A DNA stretch of 64,000 nucleotides. Origin: Kribbella aluminosa (GTDB lineage: Bacteria > Actinomycetota > Actinomycetes > Propionibacteriales > Kribbellaceae). Below the pieces are notes generated by a model. It did no database searches. It was not told where the DNA came from and saw only the letters and a list, made by a program, of their open reading frames with translations. Below, piece after piece: positions 33,125 to 41,725 of this stretch. The position numbers and the translations under genes were made by a program. Within the stretch, counting starts at the first letter, position 1, and each line of letters begins with the position of its first letter. Where the stretch lies: assembly GCF_017876295.1 (NCBI RefSeq), contig NZ_JAGINT010000002.1:2666001-2730000 (forward strand), read 5' to 3'.

Positions 33125-34473
33125 CGCTGCGGAGCCGGATCTCCGGCGCTGCAGCAGTCATCGTGCTGGTGGTTGTGGCTGCGGTGAGCACCGTGCTGTA
33201 CCTGTCGTACGCCGCCAGCCTCCGGGGTCGGGTGGACGCGTCCTTGGTGGATGCGGCCCAGCAGGCGTCCGCGATCGCCCAGCGGCTGAAGCAGGCGACG
33301 AGCGACAAGGGAGCCACCCCCGACCTTGGCAAACCGGTCACGGTCGGCACGATCGACGTACAGCTGTTCCCTTCGCCGGTCGACGCCGGTCAGCCCGCCC
33401 GATTCGGGCCGCTGGACAGTCGCGACGCGGCCGTCGCCCAGGGGGCGCAGTCCGCGTACTTCGCCGACGTACGGTACGGCGACCAGCCGTACCGGACCTA
33501 CACCGCGCCGATGCCGGACACCTCGACCGGTGCGCTGGTCCGCACCACCCGGGCCGGGAACGCCGACGACGGTGCCTTAGGCAAGGCGGCGCTGCTGCTC
33601 GTCGTACTGACTGCCGCCGCGACGCTGCTGACGTACGGCGCTGCCCGGCTTGCAGCGGGCCGCATCCTCCGCCCGGTGTCCGAGCTCACGGCCGCGGCTG
33701 AACAGGTCACCCGGACCCGTGACCTTTCCGCACGCCTGCGTGCCACCGGGACCGACGAAGTGGGGAGACTCGGCGCCGCGTTCGACACGATGCTGGCCGC
33801 GCTGCACGATTCGGTGACGACCCAGCGTCAGTTGGTCGCGGACGCGTCGCACGAGCTGCGTACGCCGCTCACCAGCCTGACGACGAACCTCGACCTGCTC
33901 GAGGACGGCGCCGCGTTGTCCGACCCGGAGGCTCCTGCCCTGGTCCGGGCCGCGCGCGATCAGGCAGGGGAGCTGGACCAGCTGATCAGCGACCTGATCG
34001 ATCTCGCCCGGTACGGCGAATCCGAGCCACATCGGGAGACCGTACGCCTCGACGTCCTGACCGCCGCCGCGATCCATCGCCTGCTGCAGCGATCCCCGGC
34101 GAGTGCGGTCGAGGCCGACCTGCGCCCTTGTCTGGTGTTCGTCGATCCCGCGGCGGTCGAGCATGCCGTGAGCAACCTTGTCGACAATGCGCTCAAGTGG
34201 AGTCCGCCCGGACTCGCCGTCCAGGTCCTCGTCGAAGACGGCCGGGTGTCGGTGACGGATCACGGCCCCGGCATCGGTCACCAGGACCTGCCGCATATCT
34301 TCGAACGCTTCTACCGAGCCCCCGCCGCCCGGGGCATGCCCGGATCCGGCCTCGGTCTGGCGATCGTCGGCAGCGTCGTACAGACCAACAACGGCACCGT
34401 CGCCGTCCGCACCGACCAGCAGGGATCGACGTTCAGCCTGACATTCCCCGTCGAGGACCGGCCCGAAGACTAG
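33121..34473 (+). CDS. Sensor histidine kinase (HAMP-HisKA-HATPase)
   Basis: 450-residue membrane kinase. GTG at 33121 overlaps the regulator stop. A first transmembrane helix (about 10-32), an extracytoplasmic sensor of about 120 residues, a second helix near 155-175, HAMP, the H-box ASHELRTPLTSLTTNLDLLE and ATPase boxes (NLVDNALKWS, DHGPGIG, GSGLGLAIV) follow in order. With the upstream regulator it forms an MprBA-like pair, possibly acting on the exported protein just upstream. Confidence 0.9.
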   Translation: MTLRSRISGAAAVIVLVVVAAVSTVLYLSYAASLRGRVDASLVDAAQQASAIAQRLKQATSDKGATPDLGKPVTVGTIDVQLFPSPVDAGQPARFGPLDSRDAAVAQGAQSAYFADVRYGDQPYRTYTAPMPDTSTGALVRTTRAGNADDGALGKAALLLVVLTAAATLLTYGAARLAAGRILRPVSELTAAAEQVTRTRDLSARLRATGTDEVGRLGAAFDTMLAALHDSVTTQRQLVADASHELRTPLTSLTTNLDLLEDGAALSDPEAPALVRAARDQAGELDQLISDLIDLARYGESEPHRETVRLDVLTAAAIHRLLQRSPASAVEADLRPCLVFVDPAAVEHAVSNLVDNALKWSPPGLAVQVLVEDGRVSVTDHGPGIGHQDLPHIFERFYRAPAARGMPGSGLGLAIVGSVVQTNNGTVAVRTDQQGSTFSLTFPVEDRPED

Positions 34474-35126
34474 GGTGCACTGCACGCCCACCGCCTTGCG
34501 GACCAGACGTGAGTGAGTGCGGGCGTGGGGAGGTAGGGGTCGAGGTTGCGCCAGGCACGGTCGACGTATTCCTGCTTCTCGCCGACCGGGGCGACGTAGT
34601 GCAGTGCGCCTTCGGCGGCGTTCTTGCCCTGGAGGCGGGTGATGATCCAGGCGGCGAGGTAGTGCGAGGCCAGGCAGCCGCCGGCGGTGGCGAGGTTGTC
34701 CTTGGCGTAGAAGGGCTGGTTGAGTACTTCGACGCCGGCGGCGATAACCCAGGGCTTGGTGGTCAGATCCGTGCAGGCGGGGACATCGTCGAGCAGGCCG
34801 AGCTTGGCCAGGACGAGCGCGCCGGAGCACTGTGCCGCGATCAGCTGGCGTGAAGGGTCCAGGCGGCGCAGGATGTTCATGATCGCGGGGTCTTCGACGA
34901 CTTCGCGGGTGGCGACGCCGCTGCCGACGATGACGGCGTCCGCGTCGCAGGCCTCTTCAAGGGTGGACATCTGCTCGATGACCACGCCGTTCATCGACGT
35001 CACCTTGGGGCTCGGGGTGGCGATGGTGACGCGCCAGTCGTCGGTCTTGACGCGGTTGAGTACGCCGAGTGCGATCAGGGAGTCGAGCTCGTTGTAGCCG
35101 TCGAAGGTGAGGATGGCGATGTGCAC
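34470..35126 (-). CDS. DJ-1/PfpI-family protein
   Basis: 218-residue protein of the DJ-1/PfpI superfamily. It opens with HIAILTFDGYNELD, and the reactive nucleophile-elbow Cys100 lies in IAAQCSGALVLAKLGLL. Related proteins include isonitrile hydratases, amidases and stress chaperones. GTG start is supported by GGAAGGA. Stop overlaps the convergent kinase. Divergent from a MocR-type regulator, which probably governs it. Substrate unknown. Confidence 0.85.
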   Translation of the reverse strand: MHIAILTFDGYNELDSLIALGVLNRVKTDDWRVTIATPSPKVTSMNGVVIEQMSTLEEACDADAVIVGSGVATREVVEDPAIMNILRRLDPSRQLIAAQCSGALVLAKLGLLDDVPACTDLTTKPWVIAAGVEVLNQPFYAKDNLATAGGCLASHYLAAWIITRLQGKNAAEGALHYVAPVGEKQEYVDRAWRNLDPYLPTPALTHVWSARRWACSAP

Positions 35127-35191
35127 GGGCTGTCCTTCCGGCGTGGGTGGATCGCTCGACGGTAAGAACCCCAGACCAGGACAGTCAAAGA

Positions 35192-35208
35192 ATTGTCATG
35201 GATACAAT
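35192..35208. promoter_or_regulatory. Dyad and -10 element upstream of mocR-type gene
   Basis: ATTGT-CATGGAT-ACAAT dyad. Its right arm is part of TACAAT (35203-35208), a good -10 hexamer, ending seven bases before the ATG at 35216. This predicts a leaderless mRNA for the regulator with autorepression at its own -10 box. A TTGACT on the opposite strand could be the -35 of the PfpI gene. Confidence 0.5.
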
Positions 35209-35215
35209 CCGTTGC

Positions 35216-36553
35216 ATGGCAGCCTCGCGGTACAAGTTGCTGGTCGATGCGCTCGCCGCCGACATCCGGACCGGCCGGCTGGCCGCGGGCTTGCGGTTGC
35301 CGACGCATCGCGGGCTCGCCGCCCGGGAGGGCATCGCGGTGGTGACCGCGACCCGGGTGTACGCCGAACTGGAAGCGATGGGCCTGGTGAGCCGGGAGCA
35401 GGGCCGCGGCACGTTCGTACGCGACATCCTGATCCCGGCCGGTCATGGCATCGATCAGCAGGTCGTCGCGACCGACGCGGTCGACCTCAACTTCAACTAT
35501 CCGTCGCTGCCCGGGCAGGCCGATCTCCTCCGGCAGGCCCTGCGCGAGGTGGCCGGCGCCGGCGATCTCGAAACGCTGCTGCGCTACCAGCCCCATCGAG
35601 GGCGTCCGCAGGACAGGTCCTCGATCGCCCGGCACCTGACGCGTCGGGGAGTGACCGCCGACGCGGATCAGGTCCTGATCACCAACGGCGCGCAGCACGG
35701 CCTGGCCATCACCGTCATGGCTGCGCTCAACGCCGGCGACGTCGTCGCGGTCGACGCTCTCACATACCCGGGTTTCAAGGTCCTCGCGCAGGCCTTTCAG
35801 CTTGAGCCGGCGCCCGTACCGGTCTCCGCCACAGGCCCGGATCTCGATGCCCTCGGCAAGCTTTGTGCGACCCGCCCTGTGCGCGCGATCTACACGATGC
35901 CCACCTTGCACAACCCCCTGGGCTGGGTGATGCCGGCGACCGACCGACGTCGCCTGGTCAAGATCGCCCGGTGGCACGGTTCGCTGATCATCGAAGACGC
36001 CTCCTACGCGTACCTGGTCGAGGACCCTCCGCCGCCGCTGGCGGCAACCGCGCCGGACATCACGGTCTACGTCTCGGGACTGTCCAAGAGCGTCGCCACC
36101 GGCCTCCGGGTCGGCTTCGTCATCGCCCCGCCCTCGATGGTGCCGTCGCTCGAACGCGCGATTCGGGCGACGACCTGGAACACTCCGGCCCTCACCACCG
36201 CGATCGCCTGCCGCTGGCTCGACGACGGCACGGTGGACCGCTTGGAAGTACGGAAACGACACGACGCCACGGCTCGCCAGACGATCGCCGTACAAGAGCT
36301 TGCCGGCCTACCACTCGTCGGTCATCCGTCGTCCTACTTCACCTGGCTCCCGCTGCCCGACGACGCCCGCGCCGATCGCCTGACCGCCACCCTCGCGCGC
36401 CGGCACATCTCGGTCTCCACAGCGGAACCGTTCACCACGTCCACGCACACACCGCAGGCGATCCGCCTCGCCCTGGGCTCCACCGACCTGGACAGCCTCC
36501 GGTCAACACTGCGCACAGTACGACAAGCCACCATCGAGGACCCCTACGTTTGA
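35216..36553 (+). CDS. MocR-type GntR/aminotransferase-fusion regulator
   Basis: 445-residue regulator: N-terminal GntR winged helix (SRYKLLVDALAADIRTGRLA to GRGTFVRD) joined by a linker to a PLP-dependent class I aminotransferase-like domain. The PLP lysine region is VSGLSKSVATGLRVGF. MocR regulators use a PLP-amine complex as effector. Start at 35216 is preferred over ATG 35198, which falls within the dyad and would overlap the predicted -10 element. Probably controls the divergent PfpI gene and itself. Confidence 0.85.
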   Translation: MAASRYKLLVDALAADIRTGRLAAGLRLPTHRGLAAREGIAVVTATRVYAELEAMGLVSREQGRGTFVRDILIPAGHGIDQQVVATDAVDLNFNYPSLPGQADLLRQALREVAGAGDLETLLRYQPHRGRPQDRSSIARHLTRRGVTADADQVLITNGAQHGLAITVMAALNAGDVVAVDALTYPGFKVLAQAFQLEPAPVPVSATGPDLDALGKLCATRPVRAIYTMPTLHNPLGWVMPATDRRRLVKIARWHGSLIIEDASYAYLVEDPPPPLAATAPDITVYVSGLSKSVATGLRVGFVIAPPSMVPSLERAIRATTWNTPALTTAIACRWLDDGTVDRLEVRKRHDATARQTIAVQELAGLPLVGHPSSYFTWLPLPDDARADRLTATLARRHISVSTAEPFTTSTHTPQAIRLALGSTDLDSLRSTLRTVRQATIEDPYV

Positions 36554-36640
36554 AGCCATTCCTGCTCGACTGGCTCCTCTGACGCCGGTCTCCGGGTCGA
36601 ACCGGGGTTGTCCCCGGGTGCCTGACAGGCGTCGATTCAA

Positions 36641-36675
36641 ATAGTGTGCGGCATATAGTTTTTCTCGCATACTAT
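36641..36675. promoter_or_regulatory. Long dyad operator before DUF418 gene
   Basis: ATAGTGTGCG (36641-36650) and CGCATACTAT (36666-36675) form an inverted repeat with one mismatch around a 15-base A/T-rich centre, overlapping the likely promoter and ending just before the RBS CTGGAGG. The adjacent TetR gene, in the same operon, is the natural candidate binder. Confidence 0.6.
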
Positions 36676-36688
36676 CTGGAGGTCTCTT

Positions 36689-37906
36689 ATGAGCCAGGCG
36701 CAGCAAGCGCGGCCGGCGAGCGGTGCGGCGGCCGGCGCGGTGCCCGTCGGAGAGCGGATTCTGGCGCCGGACCTGGCGCGCGGCTTCGCGCTGCTACTGG
36801 TGGCGCTCGCGCACTCGACCGGGATCCTGAACCACACCGTGCCCGGGGTCGACCTCGAGCCGCACGGTCTCGAGCGGGTCTTCTACCTCGTGATGTTCGT
36901 GTTCGTGCATGCCTGCGCGTTGCCGCTGTTCGCGATGCTGTTCGGGTACGGACTGGTGCAGTTCCAGCGGCACCAGGACGATCGAGGTGTTCCGGCCGTC
37001 ACGACGCGTGCCGCGCTGCTGCGGCGTCATCTCGGGCTGTTCGTCATCGGCGCGCTGCACGGCATCTTCTTGTTCGTCGGCGACGTCCTGGGTGCGTTCG
37101 CCGTGGTCGGCGCCGTGCTCACCGTGCTGGTACTGCGGCGTGGGAAGTGGGTCTACCGGGTGGCGCTCGGGTACCTCGCGTTCGGGCTGGTCTATCTCGC
37201 CGTACTCGCGGTACGCGTCTACCCGTCGATGGCCGCCGGCACGACAACCGATGTACCGGCCGGGCCGGACACGACCGCGCAGGTCAGCACTTACGCGGCC
37301 TCGATCGCCGACCGCCTGACCGACTGGCCGCTCAGCACCCTCGTGTTGCTCTCGACCATTCTGTTCGCCTGGGTCGGTGTCTGGGCGGCGCGCAAGCGGG
37401 TCCTCGAAGAGCCGCAGCGGCATGGGAGGTTGCTGTGGTCGGGCGTGATCGCCGGTTTCGGCGTCGCGATCGCCGGCGCGTTGCCGATGGCACTCACCGC
37501 GGCGGCCATTGCCGGGCCCAGCCAGTCGCTGGCGGGCGACGCGAAGCACTTGTACGAGGGAGCCGGGCTCTTCGGTGCGGTCGGGTACGCGTGCGTCTTC
37601 GGTCTGATCGGCAGGCGGCTCGCGCGACGCCCGCGTCTCAGCACACCGGCGCGAGCGTTGGTCGCTCTCGGACAGCGGTCGCTGACCTTCTATCTGTTCC
37701 AGTCGGTGTGCTGGCTGGTCCTGCTGACCCACTACGGTCTGCGTCTCGGCGAGCGGACCGGCAGTCCGGCGTACACCGCACTCGTCTGCGCGGTCGGTGT
37801 CTGGCTGGTCAGCCTGGTCGCCGCCTCGCTCTTGCACCGTCACGGGTGGCGGGGACCGGTCGAGCGGCTGATCCGGTGGTTCACACATCGAGGCCATCAG
37901 CGATGA
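36689..37906 (+). CDS. DUF418-family membrane protein (YeiB-like)
   Basis: 405-residue polytopic membrane protein. N-terminal RILAPDLARGFALLLVALAH and C-terminal LGQRSLTFYLFQSVCWLVLL are typical of DUF418/DUF1624 acyltransferase-like membrane proteins, several of which are transporters or envelope modifiers. ATG 36689 has CTGGAGG in front. Followed 7 bases later by a TetR gene; a dyad operator precedes. Often induced as an efflux-like function, but substrate unknown. Confidence 0.83.
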   Translation: MSQAQQARPASGAAAGAVPVGERILAPDLARGFALLLVALAHSTGILNHTVPGVDLEPHGLERVFYLVMFVFVHACALPLFAMLFGYGLVQFQRHQDDRGVPAVTTRAALLRRHLGLFVIGALHGIFLFVGDVLGAFAVVGAVLTVLVLRRGKWVYRVALGYLAFGLVYLAVLAVRVYPSMAAGTTTDVPAGPDTTAQVSTYAASIADRLTDWPLSTLVLLSTILFAWVGVWAARKRVLEEPQRHGRLLWSGVIAGFGVAIAGALPMALTAAAIAGPSQSLAGDAKHLYEGAGLFGAVGYACVFGLIGRRLARRPRLSTPARALVALGQRSLTFYLFQSVCWLVLLTHYGLRLGERTGSPAYTALVCAVGVWLVSLVAASLLHRHGWRGPVERLIRWFTHRGHQR

Positions 37907-37913
37907 TCTGACT

Positions 37914-38654
37914 ATGCAATCCGAGCATCCGGCCGAGCTGGCCCGGCTCTGGCGGGCCGCCGGTCCGTCGCGGCTGGGCCGGCGTCCCGAGCTCGACACC
38001 GAGCGCGTCGTCCGGAGTGCCGTCGAGCTGGCCGACCGCGACGGGGTCGACGCGGTCACCCTGGCCAGGCTCGCCGGCTCGCTTGGCGTCACGACGATGG
38101 CGCTCTACCGGCATATCGGGTCGAAGGACGAGTTACTCGGCCTCATGCAGGACCTGGCCGTCGGCGAGCCGCCGGAGATCAAGGACGCCGGCGACTTCCT
38201 GTCCGGTCTGCGGGAGTGGGCGACGGCGTTCCGTCGGGTGTACGACGATCACCCGTGGCTGGCCGGCGTCACGCTCGCCTCGCCACCTCTCGGCCCGTAC
38301 AGCGTCGCGTGGATGAACCTGGCGCTCGTCCTGCTCCGGCCCACCGGGCTCGACTGGGGCGAGAAGCTCGCCGTCCTCGGCATGCTCAGCGGGTACGTCC
38401 GCCAGTCGGCCCAGCTCGCGATCGGCTTCGCCCAGAGCGGCGCAGGCACCCCCGAGGCCGAGGCGGCGTACGGCCGGAGCCTCGCCCAGCTCATCGACCC
38501 GCAGACCTATCCCGAGGTCGCGCAACTGGTCGCATCCGGCGCGCTCGGAGCACCCCCGGCCGAAGGCGACCCGGACGAATTCACCTACGGCCTCACCATC
38601 ATTCTCCACGGCATCGCCCACCCGCCTGCCCACGAACGGGCCGTCCCGAAGTAG
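37914..38654 (+). CDS. TetR-family regulator
   Basis: 246-residue regulator with an unusually long N-terminal lead (about 30 residues) before the HTH (RVVRSAVELADRDGVDAVTL, then VTTMALYRHIGSKDELLGLM). The C-terminal domain resembles TetR_C (classic tetracycline-repressor type). It is 7 bases after the DUF418 gene, so both are likely co-transcribed and controlled through the 36641-36675 dyad. Confidence 0.87.
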   Translation: MQSEHPAELARLWRAAGPSRLGRRPELDTERVVRSAVELADRDGVDAVTLARLAGSLGVTTMALYRHIGSKDELLGLMQDLAVGEPPEIKDAGDFLSGLREWATAFRRVYDDHPWLAGVTLASPPLGPYSVAWMNLALVLLRPTGLDWGEKLAVLGMLSGYVRQSAQLAIGFAQSGAGTPEAEAAYGRSLAQLIDPQTYPEVAQLVASGALGAPPAEGDPDEFTYGLTIILHGIAHPPAHERAVPK

Positions 38655-38850
38655 GCGGCTCGCGCCGCCGTGTGGTCGAGGACGAAGTTGTCGCTGACGG
38701 TGATCGAGCCTCGGGCTGGGGCGTGGATCTCGAATCGGCCTTCGGCATCGGTGTGGAAGTTGCCGCGCGGGTTCCACTCCGGGGTCCGTCCTCGACGACG
38801 TGTGGCGACCTTCTCCTCGCAGCTGGGAGGGGGTCGGGGACGACGCGACG
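38654..38850 (-). pseudogene. Possible gene remnant, family unrecognised
   Basis: In the about 200-base gap between the TetR gene and the convergent phospholipase gene, one minus-strand frame reads protein-like and with strong GC third-position bias (EWNPRGNFHTDAEGRFEIHA, then RGSITVSDNFVLDHTAARAA). It has no start of its own and runs into the TetR 3' end. It is not in frame with the phospholipase. It may be the tail of a decayed gene, or the former extension of the phospholipase after a frameshift. Confidence 0.35.
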
Positions 38851-38852
38851 AG

Positions 38853-40373
38853 CTACTCTCCAGCCTGCTGCTGTCGGTGGGTGTGTGGGCGGTGGCCCGG
38901 TTCCTGGTGTGGCGTCCGTTGCACGGTCGGGATCACCGGCGGAGGTAGGGTCGCTGCCTCCTGGTTCTCCAGGTCGTACTGCTTGACCGTGTCCTGGTGT
39001 GTCGGGATTCCCTTGGGGTACGGGCGTTTGCCCTGCCCGTTGAGCCGTAGCGCGGACGTCAGGTCGCCTACTGTGGCCCGCCGCCAGGCGCTGATATTCG
39101 GCTCCCGTACGCCGAAACGGCGCTCCAGGAACTTCAGCGTCGACGTGTGGTCGAAGACCTCGCTGCAGACCCACCCGCCCTGGCTGAACGGCGAGACGAC
39201 GATCGTCGGGACCCGGAATCCCAGCCCGATCGGGCCCGCGATACCACCGGCCGATGCGGGCAGCGGCGACACCGTGACGTACTCGTCGGGTGTGCCGGGC
39301 GGCGGGACCGGCGGCGCGACGTGATCGAACCGGCCGTCGTTCTCGTCGTACGTGATGACGAACATCGTCTTCTCCCACACGTGCGGCGTCGAGGCCAGGG
39401 CGTCCAGGATCGTCGCCATGTACTCCGCACCACCGGCGACGAGGTTGCCGGGACCCTCGGCACCCTCGGGCAGGCCGTACACCTTCGGCAGGTACTGGGC
39501 GTCCAGCCAGGTCACCGAGGGGAGCTCGTCGCGCCGGATCACGTCGGCGACCATCGACGGCGAGTAGGGCACCATGCCGTTGTCGTACAGCGGGTCGCCT
39601 GGCTTGGCCTCCGCGAAGTTCTTGAACCAGCCGTGCCCGGTGTCGTACGGGTTGGCGGTGAAGTACTTCCAGCTCACACCCGCCCGCTGCAAACGCTCTG
39701 GGTAGGTCGTCCACGTGTAGAACGCCTTCGGCGCCGAACTGTCCAGTACTGGGCCGTTGCCGAGCCCGTGGGGGTCGAGGGTGCCGCTCATCGCCATCAC
39801 ACGGTTCGGGTGCGTCGGGCCAATGACCGAGCAGTGGTAGTTGTCGCAGACTGTGAAGGCGTCGGCGAGCGCGTAGTGGAACGGCAGGTCCTCGCGCGTC
39901 AGGTACCCCATCGTGAACGGCCCGTGCGCGCCGTCGCTCGCCGTGTGCTCGACGACCCAGTTGTCCATCGCGCCGTTGTTCCACGACCGATGCTGGACAG
40001 GCCACGCGTGACCGGTGCCGTACGCACGCGCGGAGTTCGTCGTCTTGGTGTTCTGGCGGAACGGCAGCAGGTAGCCGTCGGGGTGGTTGGGATCCGGCTG
40101 CCGGAAAACGGACTCACCGGACGGCAGCCGCATCGCGGTCGGATCGTCGAACCCGCGGACCCCGCGCAGCGTACCGAAGTAGTGGTCGAACGACCGGTTC
40201 TCCTGCATCAGCAGGATGACGTGCTCGATCTGCCGGATCGACCGGAGCTCCGGCGCAGGCGCAGCCAGCGCCTTCCGCATCGACGTCGGCAGCGCCGTCA
40301 GCGCAGCCGCACCGCCGGCCGCTCCGAGCAGGCGCCTACGGGTGATTCCTTGCGATCCCTGTGACTCCACCAT
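38853..40373 (-). CDS. Tat-exported phosphoesterase, phospholipase C type
   Basis: 506-residue PF04185 phosphoesterase. The Tat signal TRRRLLGAAGGAAALTAL lies near residue 12; the catalytic N-terminal block HVILLMQENRSFDHYFGTLR, the GPTHPNR and the TYDENDGRFDHVAPP metal/active-site segments follow. Length matches mycobacterial PlcA-C, which lack the two C-terminal DUF756 domains of pseudomonad enzymes. ATG 40373 is chosen since it begins just before the Tat motif. It likely cleaves phospholipids outside the cell for phosphate or carbon. The C terminus is proline- and histidine-rich. Confidence 0.88.
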   Translation of the reverse strand: MVESQGSQGITRRRLLGAAGGAAALTALPTSMRKALAAPAPELRSIRQIEHVILLMQENRSFDHYFGTLRGVRGFDDPTAMRLPSGESVFRQPDPNHPDGYLLPFRQNTKTTNSARAYGTGHAWPVQHRSWNNGAMDNWVVEHTASDGAHGPFTMGYLTREDLPFHYALADAFTVCDNYHCSVIGPTHPNRVMAMSGTLDPHGLGNGPVLDSSAPKAFYTWTTYPERLQRAGVSWKYFTANPYDTGHGWFKNFAEAKPGDPLYDNGMVPYSPSMVADVIRRDELPSVTWLDAQYLPKVYGLPEGAEGPGNLVAGGAEYMATILDALASTPHVWEKTMFVITYDENDGRFDHVAPPVPPPGTPDEYVTVSPLPASAGGIAGPIGLGFRVPTIVVSPFSQGGWVCSEVFDHTSTLKFLERRFGVREPNISAWRRATVGDLTSALRLNGQGKRPYPKGIPTHQDTVKQYDLENQEAATLPPPVIPTVQRTPHQEPGHRPHTHRQQQAGE

Positions 40374-40544
40374 GGTCCTCTCGTCCACCGCGCCCCGCCC
40401 ATGCCGGCGAGCGCCACACCGACCAGCAAAACCCGCACAGAGGGCCACCGAGGAGAAAACCACGTGCAGCGCGCGTGAACAGTCCCCAGCGCCCGGGTGC
40501 CACGCTCTACGCACGCCCGCTAGCCCACCGGCTTTGCTCGGCGT

Positions 40545-40913
40545 CCGCTCCTGCTGTTTCTCGAGTTGCGCGGCAGTGGCTGTTGCCGGCCGAGGACCTC
40601 ATCGGCGCTGTCTTCGAGGACCGTATGGGCGCCTATGTCGACGCCGTCGCCAACGCGCTCGCAGACGTACAGCGGATGGCTCGAACTGATCGCCCCCGCC
40701 AAGGGCAGCGGACAAGTGCGCCCAGACTCGTGCTTGAGGACCGTCCGGTTCTGCTGATGGCCAACGCCGGTGTCATCACCGCCCCCGATTGCCTGGCGCC
40801 GCACGGTGGCCTACATGCTCCAGTCGTACGCCGCCGACCCGGGCCGAAGCCAGGAACTGCCGGCCGCCTCACCAGGACCGGGGCACCCGGTGCACACGGT
40901 GGTGCCGAGTTGA
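40545..40913 (+). pseudogene. Frameshifted TetR-family remnant
   Basis: Three consecutive frame fragments resemble one TetR C-terminal domain: EDLIGAVFEDRMGAYVDAVA (frame 1), SGWLELIAPAKGSGQV (another frame), and WRRTVAYMLQSYAADPG ending at a TGA (40911-40913). At least two frameshifts separate them and no HTH remains upstream. The reconstruction is by eye from the pattern of this family. Confidence 0.55.
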
Positions 40914-41011
40914 TGGCAGCTCGAGCAGATGATTGCCGTCCGCTTCATCGACGAGAGTGACCCGGGTGTCGGTCCCGCGGTCAGCTGTCGGCGAGGCGTT
41001 CCATCAGGTCG

Positions 41012-41314
41012 GTGCGCGACGGGGATCTCGTGGTACGCAAGTCGCGGTACGGCGCCTTCAGCACGACCGACCTGCACGCGGTCCTCGGGGACGACGCGAT
41101 CGACACCTTGGTGGTCGGTGGGATCTCGACGGCGGGCGTGGTCCTGTCGACGGTTCGGGACGCGTCCGACCAGGACTACCGGATCTTCGTCCTCGCCGAC
41201 GCCACCGAGGACCTGGACCCGGAGGTGCACCGCGTTCTGATCGAGAAGGTGCTTCCCCGGCAGGCCGACGTGATCACCACGTCGGAGCTGGCCGGCCTCG
41301 TCCGCGGAGCCTGA
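41012..41314 (+). pseudogene. Truncated isochorismatase-like hydrolase
   Basis: 100-codon open frame equals the C-terminal half of an isochorismatase-family cysteine hydrolase (VVRKSRYGAFSTTDL, VVGGISTAGVVLSTVRDAS, LADATEDLDPEVHRVLIEKV, QADVI). The N-terminal strand and catalytic Asp region are missing, and the usual cysteine site reads GISTAGVVL, as in some members without cysteine. It lies between other remnants. Confidence 0.65.
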
Positions 41315-41353
41315 TCGGCATCGGCACCTCCGCCAGGTAGCCGGCGGCGATGG

Positions 41354-41706
41354 GTGATCATCCGGCGCCGTGCGAGCGGTGCCGGTCTGAGCGAGCCTCC
41401 GGGTGGCCTGCTGGTCGGCGCCTTCGGGTGGCGTTCGGCATTCCTCGTCAATCTCCCGTTCACGATCATCGCGCTGGTTCTCACGCTCGCCTGGATTCCC
41501 CGGGACGCTCCACTCCGGCGCCGGCCGGCTTGTTCCGGACGTTCAGTTACCTCGGGTCGGTCGCCTCGTCGATCGTCACCGGTGTCGTCTTCCGGCACGA
41601 GGTCACCGACACCGGCCTGCACCTGGTGGCGGCGATCCTGGCCAGGGTCAGTCTGGTGCTGATCGCGCTCACGCTGTTCGAACGCAGTCTGCGATCGAAG
41701 GCGTAG
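41354..41706 (+). pseudogene. MFS drug-exporter remnant (EmrB/QacA type)
   Basis: Two MFS pieces are abutted in different frames: PPGGLLVGAFGWRSAFLVNL, PFTIIALVLTLAWIPRD (helices 5-6) and then, after a frame change near 41515, LFRTFSYLGSVASSIVTGVV ending FERSLRSKA (last two helices). The roughly 250 residues in between are gone. Confidence 0.7.
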
Positions 41707-41725
41707 TACACACAGGGCGCAGTAC

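Noticed and set aside
38599..40005. Long second minus-strand frame across the phospholipase gene
   Set aside because: Arginine/proline-rich frame shadow typical of GC-rich DNA, with no family match.
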